A stretch of DNA of 64,000 bases from NCBI GenBank assembly GCA_036874045.1, contig CM072346.1, forward strand, positions 14,484,001-14,548,000. The letters are read 5' to 3'. Made by a program: the position numbers and the translations under genes. Below the pieces are notes generated by a model, which had not been told where the DNA came from, did not search any database, and saw only the letters and a program-made list of their open reading frames with translations. The DNA is from Cymodocea nodosa. Lineage: Eukaryota; Streptophyta; Magnoliopsida; Alismatales; Cymodoceaceae. Positions 49,801 through 60,842 of this stretch are shown in pieces; the first letter of the stretch is position 1; each line of letters starts with the position of its first letter.

Positions 49801-52800
49801 ACCACTTTAAACAGTGATTACTAGAAATAGTTTGATTTTCTTTTAGCAATCAAATCTGAATTTGATTCTATAAGTAACATTTTTTAATCTCTATTTTCTA
49901 TAAAAAAGGGCAAACGTAATGACAAATGACAAGATTCCAACTAAAATAGAATATGAAAATGTTTCAATTGTACACAACCTTAAATGGAGACACTATAAGG
50001 ATTTGAGCATATGATCTTTAGGTCACAATAACACAATAAAGCAACCTTACCGTTGTGTCAACTCTTGCTTGCAATTTTACACTTTCTTTATGATAAAAAA
50101 TAGAGAAATTAAAGAAGCCATTATTCGTATAACAATTAAGAGAAATTAATGTTGGTTAGATCAGAAATGAATCTGGTATTTTGTGTAAAACACAACTATT
50201 TCTCAAAAAGAAATTTTTGATAAGGCATCTATTTGCTCAGGTAATGCTCTAGGGAAGAAAGTGTTTGTTGGACCATTAAACAAAAAAATGTACACAAGAT
50301 AGTGCATTTGAGTGAAGAATTTAAGACGGATTTGAAGTAATAATTTAAGAGATAAGTTAACAATTAAATTCATCCAAACTAAAGTAATAATTGCACCTAC
50401 AATACTTCACAAGGCATCAAGACAACATAGTAGTTGTCATGGGCTCCTATGATTCCTAGGCACCATTTTTTAATACTATATTTTTTTAAAAAGTATATTA
50501 TGTGTGTGTGTACTTTATATATGTTTAAAGTATATGTTACTATTTTTAATAGTACAACAACAATCCAAACCATAATTCTACTACATGGGGTCAACCAAAT
50601 GAATTATTTTCTTCTATGTATTTCTATCTACAATTAAATCTTCAATTAAATTACATAAATTTAAATCTCTTCTCACAATTCCTAACCAAGTAATTTTAGG
50701 TCTTCCCTTCTTTTAACTTCTTCTACACTAATTAATTCTCCTCTCCTAACTAGTGTATTCTTTAACCTCCTAAGAACATGAACAAACAACCTAAACCAAT
50801 TTTCTTTTATCTTATTTTTAATTGATGCAACTCCTACTCTATTTCTAACAAAGTCATTTTTTAACTTATCCCTTATAATATTACCACTATCATTTTTAAT
50901 AGTAATGAACTATAATTAAACTTAGGAAACGTAATAAATAAATAACACAACATTAAAACACACCAAAGAAGTGGTTGGAAGAGCACACCAGAGAAAGGGA
51001 CCATGCTAGACAAAGAGAAAGATGTGCTTAGGGAATTGTTGGAATTCAAAGCCTTGTCAGACACTGTTGGAAAAGTCGCTAGAGATTTAAAATCATTAGA
51101 GGAAGTTACCAAAGGTATGGAATCATCAAAGGTGGTCACCAAAGGTCTTGAAATCACTTTAAGAGACCATTAAAGGCTAACTTCCAAACAGCACAGTAGA
51201 CCACTCTTTTTCCCAAGAAGAACAATAAAGGATGTATAGTATTTGTAATGTATCTTGATATTATTGTGTATTAGAGCTTGTCATTTGTCAGGGAACATAC
51301 AAAATGGTATTCAGAAGATCTTTAATAACAAAGATCATGAGACATTCAAGACCTCTCCTTTTGTCTTGACAATTTAGCTCCTTTTTTCAAGGAATGAAGG
51401 ATAAAGTGAAATCTTATTAATGATAAATTTCAACCAAGTTACAAAGAGATTGATCAAAATGATCAACCAAGGAAAGAAAAAAGGAAAAAAGAAATCCTCA
51501 ATAAGAAACAAATGACTCTTATAATATATGCCTCACTTTGGCATTGTTCCATTCGTTAGCTTCTTGATCATTGGATATTAGAATTTATTATCTATCATAC
51601 AAAAAGAGTATTATTTTGACAAAACCATTTATAATCATAAGCTTAAAGTAAAATCTCATCATGTATTTGGTGTATATAATTACTAACCATAACAATACCT
51701 TCAAAGGAACAACCATCTATGTTAATATTCTATAATATTTTTCAAAATATTAATAATTATTATTTTCACTTATCTTAATAATGTGTTATACATATGTAAT
51801 CATCATCTAGATGCTTCACAAATATCTATCAGAAACTAGGAAATTTTTTTAAAGAAAATTGGGATTGTTAAAAAATACAACAATTGTACAAATACATAAA
51901 TAGACAAGAAGTTCAGAGAAAATAATAAATGCAACTACAGATAATTACTTGCAACAATTTTGCTTTAAATCATCACCTTGGATTTTCAAAATTAATTGTC
52001 CTTAAAGATAAGTGCTAATAATGGCAAGTTTGGTTTAAGTGGCCTAGAGGCAAGGTTTAAATGTAGACTTTAATGTTTTTTTTTTTTTTTGAGAAACAAG
52101 CAAAGAGAATTATATTAAAATGGTAACAAAAAGGAGCCTACACAAGCCATAGAAATACTGAAAACATAAAAACAAACAGAAGAGGTTTAAAGAGAGAAAC
52201 CAAGACACAACAACACCAAAGAGGAAAATCTAGACAAAAAACACTACGAAGCTAAGAGCAGAATCCCTTAAAAGTGTCATAAGGTTCTCAAGCCAACAAT
52301 CAATTCAGCACTTCAGCATTGAAGAGGATACCACTATCTCACCATTGTCTCATCCAAATCAACTTTAAACCACGCACACCACAATTTTAGATCTGAAATG
52401 GGCCTATCCTGAGCCACACCATGAAACACACCACTGTTCCTCTCCAACCACCCACACCACCAGATTGTGTAAGGAATAATATGCCACACTTTCTTCCCGG
52501 TTCTATCAAGTCTACCCTTCCAAGTATCCCAGAAAGTCCCTATGTCTTCAATTCTACATGCATTGGGACCTAAGTGTCCCTCCCAATACCTCAAAATAGA
52601 TGGACAAGACAAGAACAAATGCCAACATATTTTCTCCTATTCAAAGCAAAATCAACAGTTACTTGCCAACTGGGACCCATCTCCTTGCTGTTTGCATAAC
52701 AACCTCCACCGGTATCCCACCAGGCCACATCTGCCATGCAAAATACTAGACATTGGAAGGTATCCATTAAGTTAATATGATCTCCCATGCTCCATTCCAC

Positions 52801-55800
52801 AATCCACCATAAGTCAGGACATCATAAAGAGATTTTACCAAGAAAGCACCATCAACATTCCATCTCCAAACCTGCAAAGGATAAGCTGTAGGCAGGAGTG
52901 GAGAGCCAAAAGTGTGAAGATAGGTTATAAAACTTACAAAAATCAACAATTCTAAGTCACCTAGGTTCCTTCCAAATCATACATTCCATGCAATCCATAC
53001 CTCACAATGATCTAATACACTCAAATAAGTAGATGCCATGGAGTACAGCACCAGGAACAGATGATGCAATGAGTCCTCCCTCACCCAAGCATCACTCTAG
53101 AAAGATATACCTACTCCATTTCCCTGAGCCTAGCCTAACAACCTCTTCAACATCCAAGACTCCTCACCAAAGGCTAGACACCATCACCACCCCTTGCTCC
53201 ATCAACACATACACCTCTTCAATACTACTTCCCCCTAATCACTTTCACCTATAGGATCAAGTGGTCCCTAATATTGTTGTTTAAGTGCTACAACCATTAG
53301 TCTAACAAAGGGGTGTGATCACACCCACCACCAAACACCTAATTCCATGAGAACTCTAAGATTAAGCACATTTGGATGGGAATAATATCAGGATGGGTGA
53401 TCTCTTAAGAAGTCTTTGTGTTATTTTTGCCTTGTAGAGGCTTCCCAAATAGTGTTTGATCCCACATTGATTATCATGTATGTATCCACTCTTGCAATCT
53501 CTATTTATAGAGGCTTTATGTTATCTTAATGAAATTAACAACTTCCACCTCTTCTTTTGTTTCAACACAGTCCTTATTTTTTACACCTCTGCTTAATGAA
53601 GGAAGATTCATATTTAATTGGGGTATTGATACCAATCACTACGGACTTGTGGAAATGATTCAAAACCTGTGATACCAAACAACCCAAGTAGCACTGAAGG
53701 TTATCAATTTGTGATTGATCTGCTACACAGAAAACTATCATACCATCAGCATATTGTAAGTGCAACACTACGACCACTCCATGGCTAGAAGCTTCTAATC
53801 AAACATTTGACTCAGCCTTAAGATACATTCAGTGTGAACCTCTCTCTACCAATGCAAACAGAAAGTAAGACAAAAGGTCTCCTTGACTAAGGCCTCTACC
53901 ACATGAATCAATATTAAGAAAGAGGCTAAATTAACACAGTATCTAATATAATCATGTAACTAAGTCCAAAGTTCAAGCAGCACATAACCTCCTCCAGACA
54001 GTTCCAAGCAACATTATCATAATTTGTATGTAACACTGTCATAAATGTTGCCTTTTGTGTTGAACTTTGCTAACTTATAAGACACATAATTAAATAAAAC
54101 ATCAGTATGTCTGTATCATGGTGTCAAAGAAAATTTCACATTTGTTTGGAAAAATTCATGTCAATGGCATGCATGGTCATGTAAAAAAGTGTGAACCTAG
54201 TGCACAAGGCTTCCAACTTCAACCAATGTGGTGTCCTTGGAGGATCTAATTGTATGCCATCTTAACTTTTCATAAATATAAATATTATTTCCTAGGATTC
54301 CAATCCTTAATCTCGAAGTCACAAATTCACAATAAAGGAATCTTTCCATTGCATCAAGGTTCATCCTCTGTCAAAGTCACATCACCAAATCAAAAGGCGT
54401 ATTACTGAACTTTCAACAACAAGCAATAACACTCGACACTACCAGTACAAATCATGGAACAATGACCATAGTTGGAGGTAAGATTATGTACAAATGGACT
54501 GTTTTCAAGTATCACATTGGTGCAGGTGTCATGAATTGAGTTGATCCCTTTACTTGGCCCCTAATATGAAACATATTCCAACAATAGGAGACAAAATCTG
54601 GCAAGAAAAATGGTTCCTGTCTGAAAAGCAACTTGTTACCAGGTAGGTCGCTGATGATGAAACAAACAACTTGAATTGCTACAAATTAAAAGCCAGCTAA
54701 GGGTGTTGTAAAAAACATATATTCCAAAATTCAAATTCATGACAAAAATTTTAAGAGCAGAATTTGTATCTAAAAATTTTCAAAGTTAGCAGAATTGATA
54801 TCTGAATTAAGAGAGATGTTGATTATCATATCCATATTCATAGAGTTGGATGCATATAGATTTGAATACTACCCACATGAATGAAACCAAAAAGCCTAAC
54901 ACAGATGTTCCAAAATTCAAATTCATGGCTAAAAAAGTTTCAACCACGGCAGAATTTGTATCTAAAAATTTTAAACCCAAGCATAATTGATATCTAAATT
55001 AAGATAGATGTTGATTTTTATATCTATATCCATGCCAGTTGGATGCACACAGATTTGAATTTACTCATGTAACTGGAAAACCTAATACAGAGAAATCTTT
55101 GTGGGACCTATAACGCAAATAAATCAACCTATAAGACTTTTGTATGTATTTGTTTGTGTGTAAAATCAAATATTAAAAAAGTGTGATATGACGATAATAA
55201 TATGGAAAATATTAATACAACAACAGAATCTTTTAAGAGAAACGAAAGAACTATTGCATAAGTCTAAGATTGGCCTCTGCTCAGAATCATTCACATCTCC
55301 CAATCCAGTGACCGTGCATACGCTTGTGTGCGTAAGTGTGTTGCACTTTTTAGCTTCACATAATCACCCTATACCTTCCAAGACACTCACGTCGTTCTGT
55401 AACCCTTCACTGCACAAGTCGCTACTCGAATGCTCGGAATCATCCATACCGAGACCATCTCCCAATCCAGTCAGCTCCTGAAACACCCACCCTGGGGATC
55501 TCGTCACAAAATTTCGAAACGCCGTAACCTGCCCCAGCACAACACCACCAACACTTTGATCAAACACCCCCAACCCCACCGCCATTTCCCTCACCGACCG
55601 CAACAATCTCTCTGCTCGAAACCCACCACCGGCCAAACCAACCCAAGCAACCGACGCATACCTCCGGAACGACAAGATCTGTGCAGCCACATTAACCACC
55701 TTCGCAGCATCGCACTCGATCTCTTCATCTTCAAATCGACAAACCCCCAATCTCCTAACAAACCACGCCACCTCCTTCGCGCAAAACCTGTTCCTCACCT

Positions 55801-56251
55801 TACTCGCCAGCCTCCTACTCATACTCCCACCACCCCCCACTACCGATCTCCAGCTAGGGCACATCATCGCGGTCATTGTCCTATTTCCGAGCTCCTCCAT
55901 GGCGAGCCCAATCTCCACGCCGACCTTCCTCCTGTTCATCCGCACCATGACTCCGCACTTCTCTTCGAACCCCAGAACCCTGCTCTCCCGGAACCACTGC
56001 GGCCTATTCCCCTCCCCGAAGAAGGAGACGAGGATCCTCGACTTCGTCTGCTTCCGACGACAGACGCGGCCGGGGCACCATGTGTAAGGGAAGGTCTTCA
56101 CCCACACGAGGTCTCCGACGGCGAGATCGCTGGGGAGGAGGTTGAGGGAGCTGCGATGGTGATACGGTAGCCACCGGTGGCGCCAACCACGTCTGGAGAA
56201 GAGGATGGAGAGGGGTAGATGGTCGGTGGCGTCAGGAAGGGTGTCCGCCAT
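46850..56251 (-). CDS. PWWP-domain chromatin protein
   Basis: Three exons: 56251-55391, 49703-48670 and 48575-46850. Introns are phase 0 (gac|gtgagt to agcag|gga) and phase 2 (tag|gtatgt to ttcag|gga); the total is 3621 nt, or 1206 aa. The PWWP domain is at about residues 42-98 (DLAVGDLVWVKTFPYTWCPG, then VSFFGEGNRPQWF); the name motif is W-C-P here. Family PWWPs bind methylated histone tails and DNA. Near residues 992-1072 is the segment with KFPKGFNIPSKEDLEKKFSV, GVAQVVFLH and DMRFWLDHD, an RRM-like region typical of plant PDP-type PWWP proteins that work with Polycomb and histone-modifying complexes. The middle is low-complexity and nuclear-looking. Intron 1 (5.7 kb) is full of transposon relics. 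The start ATG has a good context (gcccATGG). Confidence 0.85.
50640..50885 (-). mobile_element. RTE-like LINE C-terminal fragment
   Basis: The - strand reads RNRVGVASIKNKIKENW, then FRLFVHVLRRL and VRRGEL. This is the post-RT tail found in plant RTE-type LINEs (usual form: VGVA.I..KM.E.RLRWFGHV.RR). It continues into the 'catggggtcaaccaaatgaa' 3'-end phrase at about 50584. It lies in PWWP intron 1, in the same direction as the gene. Confidence 0.7.
50886..52075. other. PWWP intron 1, AT-rich part
   Basis: AT-rich intronic sequence. No gene or repeat motif that I can name. Confidence 0.4.
53275..53567 (+). mobile_element. Probable solo LTR of a Cassandra TRIM (5S-bearing)
   Basis: A 293-bp insertion inside the LINE, with termini TGTTG...CAACA as expected for an LTR. 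It contains a 5S rRNA-like sequence at about 53310-53430, which is the hallmark of Cassandra TRIM elements, whose LTRs carry 5S sequence. No second LTR or internal region is seen. No clear target-site duplication was found (aatat on the left, cagtc on the right), so the ends are provisional. Confidence 0.6.
53310..53430 (+). rRNA. 5S rRNA-like sequence (degenerate, within insertion)
   Basis: About 120 nt aligning end to end with plant 5S rRNA: 'gggtgtgatcacacc' at the start, 'gagaactctaagattaagca' over the box A region, 'caggatgggtgatctct' over box C, then 'aagaagtctttgtgtt'. Box C (GGATGGGTGA) is preserved, while other positions show many C-to-T and G-to-A changes. Not a functional 5S gene; most likely part of a Cassandra LTR. 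Confidence 0.8.
54061..55390. other. PWWP intron 1, 5' part
   Basis: AT-rich intronic DNA with two loosely similar halves near 54710-54890 and 54900-55080 (each with 'attcaaattcatg' and 'gaatttgtatctaaaaattt'), suggesting a local duplication of about 190 bp. No gene. Confidence 0.45.
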
Positions 56252-59200
56252 GGGCGTTTAGCAGGAAGCAAAGGCGACCGGTGAAACCGGAGCGGCGGTG
56301 GTGGCGAGCGTGATCCAGGCACGTAACCATAACAGTAAATTGTCTTTTTTAAATAAGAAAAATGTCACCGCCAACGTCTAAAGCCTAATTTTCTTTGAAA
56401 AAAAAAAAGAAAAAAGAAAACTCTACTAACATTTGGAAACAGCTACAACTTTAAAATTAGATCTTTGCATGAAAAATGATGTATCATCAGAAAATTTTTT
56501 TAGAAGAGTTGGAGATTTGTTTGAGAAATAATAGAAATAGAATTTGATTTTAATTGATATTTCCAAGAATGCCCTCCAAACTAGATTCTTGAATTTTTTG
56601 ATGATTGATATTTAAAATATTTACGATTACTATTTAAATTAAAGTAAATATTTTTACCATATTTTAATGATATGCAGATTTTTAAATGGCATAATGTAAT
56701 TATCAAATTTTCAATGCATGGAAGTAAAAATCCAAAGTTTTTCATTTTCTTATTTGTAAATACTTGTATTGGTATTTTTAAAATTTGCGTAGTGATGAAA
56801 TTAATATTTGTTACAAAATAAAATTGCAGGAATGTAATTGCAAACACCACCACCCATGAGAGAGTCATTGCTAAACATGGTCCTTAATTATGAGATTGCA
56901 TTATTTAGTTAAAACCGATTAACTGAATTATTTTTGATATTTTAGTTTAGTTAAATAAAAAACAAACAACGACGATAAATTGAGTCATGATCCCACTATA
57001 TTGTAAGATCAATTATACTATCTCGCTCATGTAAGAAGCCAAGTGAGTCCCTTCAATGATTTAATTAATCAACTGTGTTAGTTTTTTTTTTTTATAATAG
57101 TTGAATAATGATGTTACATGGTTTTAAATTTAAATAATTTCCACCTGTTTAATTGTTGATGAATATTTATAAACCATTTTGTGAATTTGATCAATGGTGG
57201 TGTGAGGTTTGGAACCCACATATTAATTTCTTCCTATGATAATAAAAAATATTACTGGAGAGCAATGCGCATACATGAAAGATCATAATCAATTGTGACA
57301 ATCAAGTTAGTAATAAACAGTAATATTTATCTGAAACCACTATCATTATCTGGAAAGAATGTAAAGGTAAATCCAATTAATTGTGTTCAACTATTTGTTG
57401 CTGCCATATTTTGCTGTGGTGGAAGTATAATCCAACAATTCAATTGTTGACCAACAGTTAAAATTATGTGACTCTTCTTCAATCAAAATATCTAATATCT
57501 TTATGGAATGGAAACCCAAATATGTAAAATATTATACGTAGAAAGGACTAATCCAATACCCCCACAAAAAAAATAAATTAGATAAAACAAGTTGTGAAGA
57601 AACATGAAATCTGCAACATCTATAGAGAAGATAACTGCAAATATGCCATGAAATCAGCCACAACTACCAATGCATTCTAAACTAGGAATTGCCCATCCAT
57701 CCACTGGCCTCTAGCCTCCTCCAGTAAATCTTCAGATAAAATCATGTGACTTCATGTTTGTTATTATACTTCAAATCCTACCTAATAAATTCTCTAACCA
57801 ATTTCAAAAGCAAACAATTCTTAATGCATTTTTTGCAAGAGTCAACTGTTTCTTTACAATGACAATGTTTATGCATGGATTCAAATCCAAGTATTTTTTT
57901 TCTTTTCTCTTCAAACCAGAGTGCAAGACCAATCATGGTAGACTTGGTGGTTGCAGTACTCAGTTGTTTTTAGTTGGTAAGAGAACATAAATGATAAGAT
58001 TTCATTCTTGGTGGATAGCATGCAACCACATGTTCTTGATGAACTCTGATACCTAAAGAAGAGATCTTAGGTTTTAAGTCTAATGAAGGATACTACCATT
58101 GACAAAGAAAACTTATGAAGTTAGGAAATATGTGATAAATATTACCTTACAAAGTCAAACCAAAGGTATCTTTTTATTTGCCTACTTATTTCAGTACACT
58201 AGCTTAAAAATATTTTGATCTAAATAAAAAATAATAAAGAAAGAAACTTGGGTTCGACAGCTTAAAAAAAAATTTTGACAATCTCAATGCTTTTGTATAC
58301 ATTTCAACCTGAGATTCTTCTTTTCTTGTAAGCTTTATCAAAAGAAAGGAAAACCATCTGTCTTAATGGACCTTTTATGGTTGGTAGTTGTAATGATTAA
58401 TTTTTGATGCTTTTTTTCCCCTAAATTTTGCTCTTTCCTTTCCTAATTGGATTCTCTACTAGGGCAGGAATAAAATCCTGTCAACTTAATAATAAATCCT
58501 AGCAGTTATTGGACACAAAAAATCAGCAAAGAATGAGATTGAAATCAACAAACAAAAACCTTATTTAATATTGCCCAATGAGGAGGCTAACAACTGAGGA
58601 GTTACAAAAGCACAACAACTAGACTAAGCGCAGAAGTTCACATAATAAGGTATAAATATCCAACAGTAATGCAAATATCCACCAGCAAGAACTTTACCAC
58701 TGTAAGCAAAAACATCATGAAGCAAAGAAAAGATGGAAGATTTGATCTCAAGACTAACTGAAATTATCTTAAGGGTATGAGGGGGATTGAGAATAACTTA
58801 CTTGGTAAATGGTAATTAGATAAATCATTAAGCACTTACCTACCTTTTTTGATAAACTCCATTTGGTTTGAAGCCACTAATTCAAACAAGTTCTTAATTT
58901 GATTAAGTTGACATCAAAAAATGTTTCCAAACATTGCTTTAATGTTAGGTCCAATTTTCCTGGTTCTAAGATTATTTTGTTTCACATTTTTCTCATGTTA
59001 TTATTTATTATTTAACAAAGAAATTTGCCATTGTGTATAAAAAACATTTATTTGCAAAAATCAGATGTTGGTAATATGTGAATATATTTTCTGTATTGTA
59101 TAATTTACACATTTTTCTTCCACCTCTTTCTTTTGCTCTCTTATCCTTCCTCCATTCTTTCTTTCTTCCATTCCTTTTTCTTCTATGGATGGATAAATTT

Positions 59201-59466
59201 AAAATTTTTGGACCAACTATCAGTTTGGTCCATAAATTTCTTCTATTTATATATGGTAATAGATACATGGAATATTGATTAGGTCCACAACTTTGCTATT
59301 TTAATATAAAGTATACATTAAAAATTGGAAAACATTGAAGTACTCTAGTAATCTCACCATTGCCAGGTCTTGGCCAATTGGCAATGGACTTTGTCGACGG
59401 TGGCGGTCATCCTGCACGGTACGAACCTGAACAAGGTCGGAGGCAATGCCGGCGGCGACGCCGGAC
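56252..59466. other. Intergenic DNA between PWWP and HIPP genes
   Basis: 56252-56340 is GC-rich and probably the PWWP 5' UTR and promoter. The rest is AT-rich. No reading frame with a recognisable domain, and no RNA gene seen. 59340-59466 is GC-rich and probably HIPP 3' UTR. Confidence 0.5.
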
Positions 59467-60842
59467 TCACATGAGGCGGCAGGCGTTGGCATTCTCGTCA
59501 CTGAACACGTCGTAGGAGCTGTCCCGAGGCGGCGATAGGGACACCCCGACGGGAGGAGGCGGAGGGTAACAGTAAGGATAGTCGTAAGTCGAGCCGTGTT
59601 GGTGGTCCAAAGAGTAGGAGTATGTAGCCGGCGGCTCCATTGGCGGCGCTGCGGCGTAGTAACGGTAGCTCAGACTTGGCTGCGCCATGCTGTAGCTGAC
59701 GATGTAAGCCGGTGGCTCTCGACGGTAGACGGGGAACTGGTCGAGCAGCTCTGGGTGGTAGGGAAGGTGTGGTGGTCTCGGTCCATTGCCACCGTGTCCG
59801 TGGTCCGCGGTCTCTTTCTTCGCTTCTTTTATGGCGGCGCTGTTATCTCCGCCGCCGCTGCCGGCGGTACCGTCACTTTTGCTGCCGTTACCATTATTTT
59901 CTGTCGGCGGTTTCTTCTTCTCGATACTCATTGCAGTTACCACCTTCTTTCCCTTCTTATCACCATCACCACTGCTGGGCTTCTCGTCCCCACCTCCGCC
60001 GTTGGTCTCGACGTTCTTCTCCTCCTTTTTATCGCCTCCGTCGCTACCACCACCTCTGCCCCCTTTGGTCTTCTCCTCAGTCTGACCACCTCTTCCGGAG
60101 TCCTCCTTAGAGTTCCATGAGTTACCATCCACCAAATTATCTCCCTTCCCCTTGCCATTCTTCGTCTCATCAACATCCGCGGACTTCTTCGCCGCCTTCG
60201 GCTTGTCGCCGGCCGGCTTTTCCTGAACGACCGCCGTACTTCCCTCACTCGATTCTTCACCTTTCTTCTCAACACCACGTCCAGATTTCGCTTCCTTACC
60301 ACTTGGCCGATCCTCCTTCCTGCCTTTCTCATCCATTTCTTCCCTGAACTTGGGTTTTTCCGGCCAGAGCTCGGCGTTCTTCCCGTGCTTCGCCAGCTTC
60401 CTTATCAGAGTCCCGGCATCGACGTTCCCCGTAACAGTCACCCTGTTCTGCTTCGAATCAACGTCCGTGGCATACACACCTGAACAAAACAAGGGCGTCA
60501 AGCACACGACCAATGTTTGCAAATCGCAAGAATACCCATCTTTTTTGGGGGTGGAGTGGTCGATCGAGCAGACTTCGATAGTGTTGTACGCATACCATCT
60601 ATGTTCTGCAGCACTCTCTTTACTTTCCTCCTGCAACCCTGACAGTGGATGGAAACCTTCAGCACCCATATCTGTTTTCCACGTACAAGCATACAAACAA
60701 AGAATCAAACACAAGCCCATGAATCAGAAGAGAGAGAAAGAGTATCAAGTTGTGTTGGGAGGAGACACTTCGACGAGAGTGAGTGGCGTTCATTAGCAAT
60801 TACCTGGTATTTGAGTGGTTCTGCTGGTTCTTCAGATGCCAT
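59467..60842 (-). CDS. Heavy-metal-associated isoprenylated plant protein (HIPP)
   Basis: Three exons: 60842-60804, 60671-60596 and 60479-59467 (introns phase 0 and phase 1), total 1128 nt, 375 aa. Starts MASEEPAEPLKYQ. An HMA domain spans about residues 14-75: WVLKVSIHCQGCRRKV with the metal-binding Cys23-x2-Cys26, then NIDGVYATDVDSKQNRVTV and LIRKLAKHGKNAELW. A long Lys/Glu/Gly-rich linker and a Pro/Tyr-rich tail follow, ending in CRLM, a CaaX box for farnesylation. HIPPs are plant-specific metal-binding proteins linked to metal homeostasis and stress, usually anchored to membranes or in the nucleus. The gene is GC-rich, unlike its surroundings. Exon junctions agree with HMA-family introns; which HIPP number it is cannot be told. 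Confidence 0.9.

Larger units (their letters stand above)
52076..54060 (-). mobile_element. L1-type LINE, 5'-truncated and decayed, with poly(A)
   Basis: Minus-strand order: NYDNVAWNCLEEVM near 54020, GLSQGDLLSYFLFALV near 53870, the RT active-site region LQYADGMIVF near 53750 (YADD changed to YADG), WRWNVDGAFLVKS near 52860, then the zinc-finger-like C-terminus HLFLSCPSILRYWEG and WHIIPYTIWWCGWLERN near 52590-52420. The 3' end has the common plant LINE phrase 'ttctctttgcttgtttctc' followed by a poly(A) tail (T-run 52076-52090 on +). Frames are broken in many places. A 5S-bearing insertion splits it at 53275-53567. Confidence 0.85.

Noticed and set aside
55430-56170. 246-codon + strand frame opposite PWWP exon 1
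   Set aside because: Pro/His-rich shadow of the GC-rich PWWP exon; no domain and no neighbours that fit.
59596-60347. Several long + strand frames opposite the HIPP gene
   Set aside because: GC-rich shadow frames. The - strand has a coherent HMA domain, consistent intron phases and a CaaX end.
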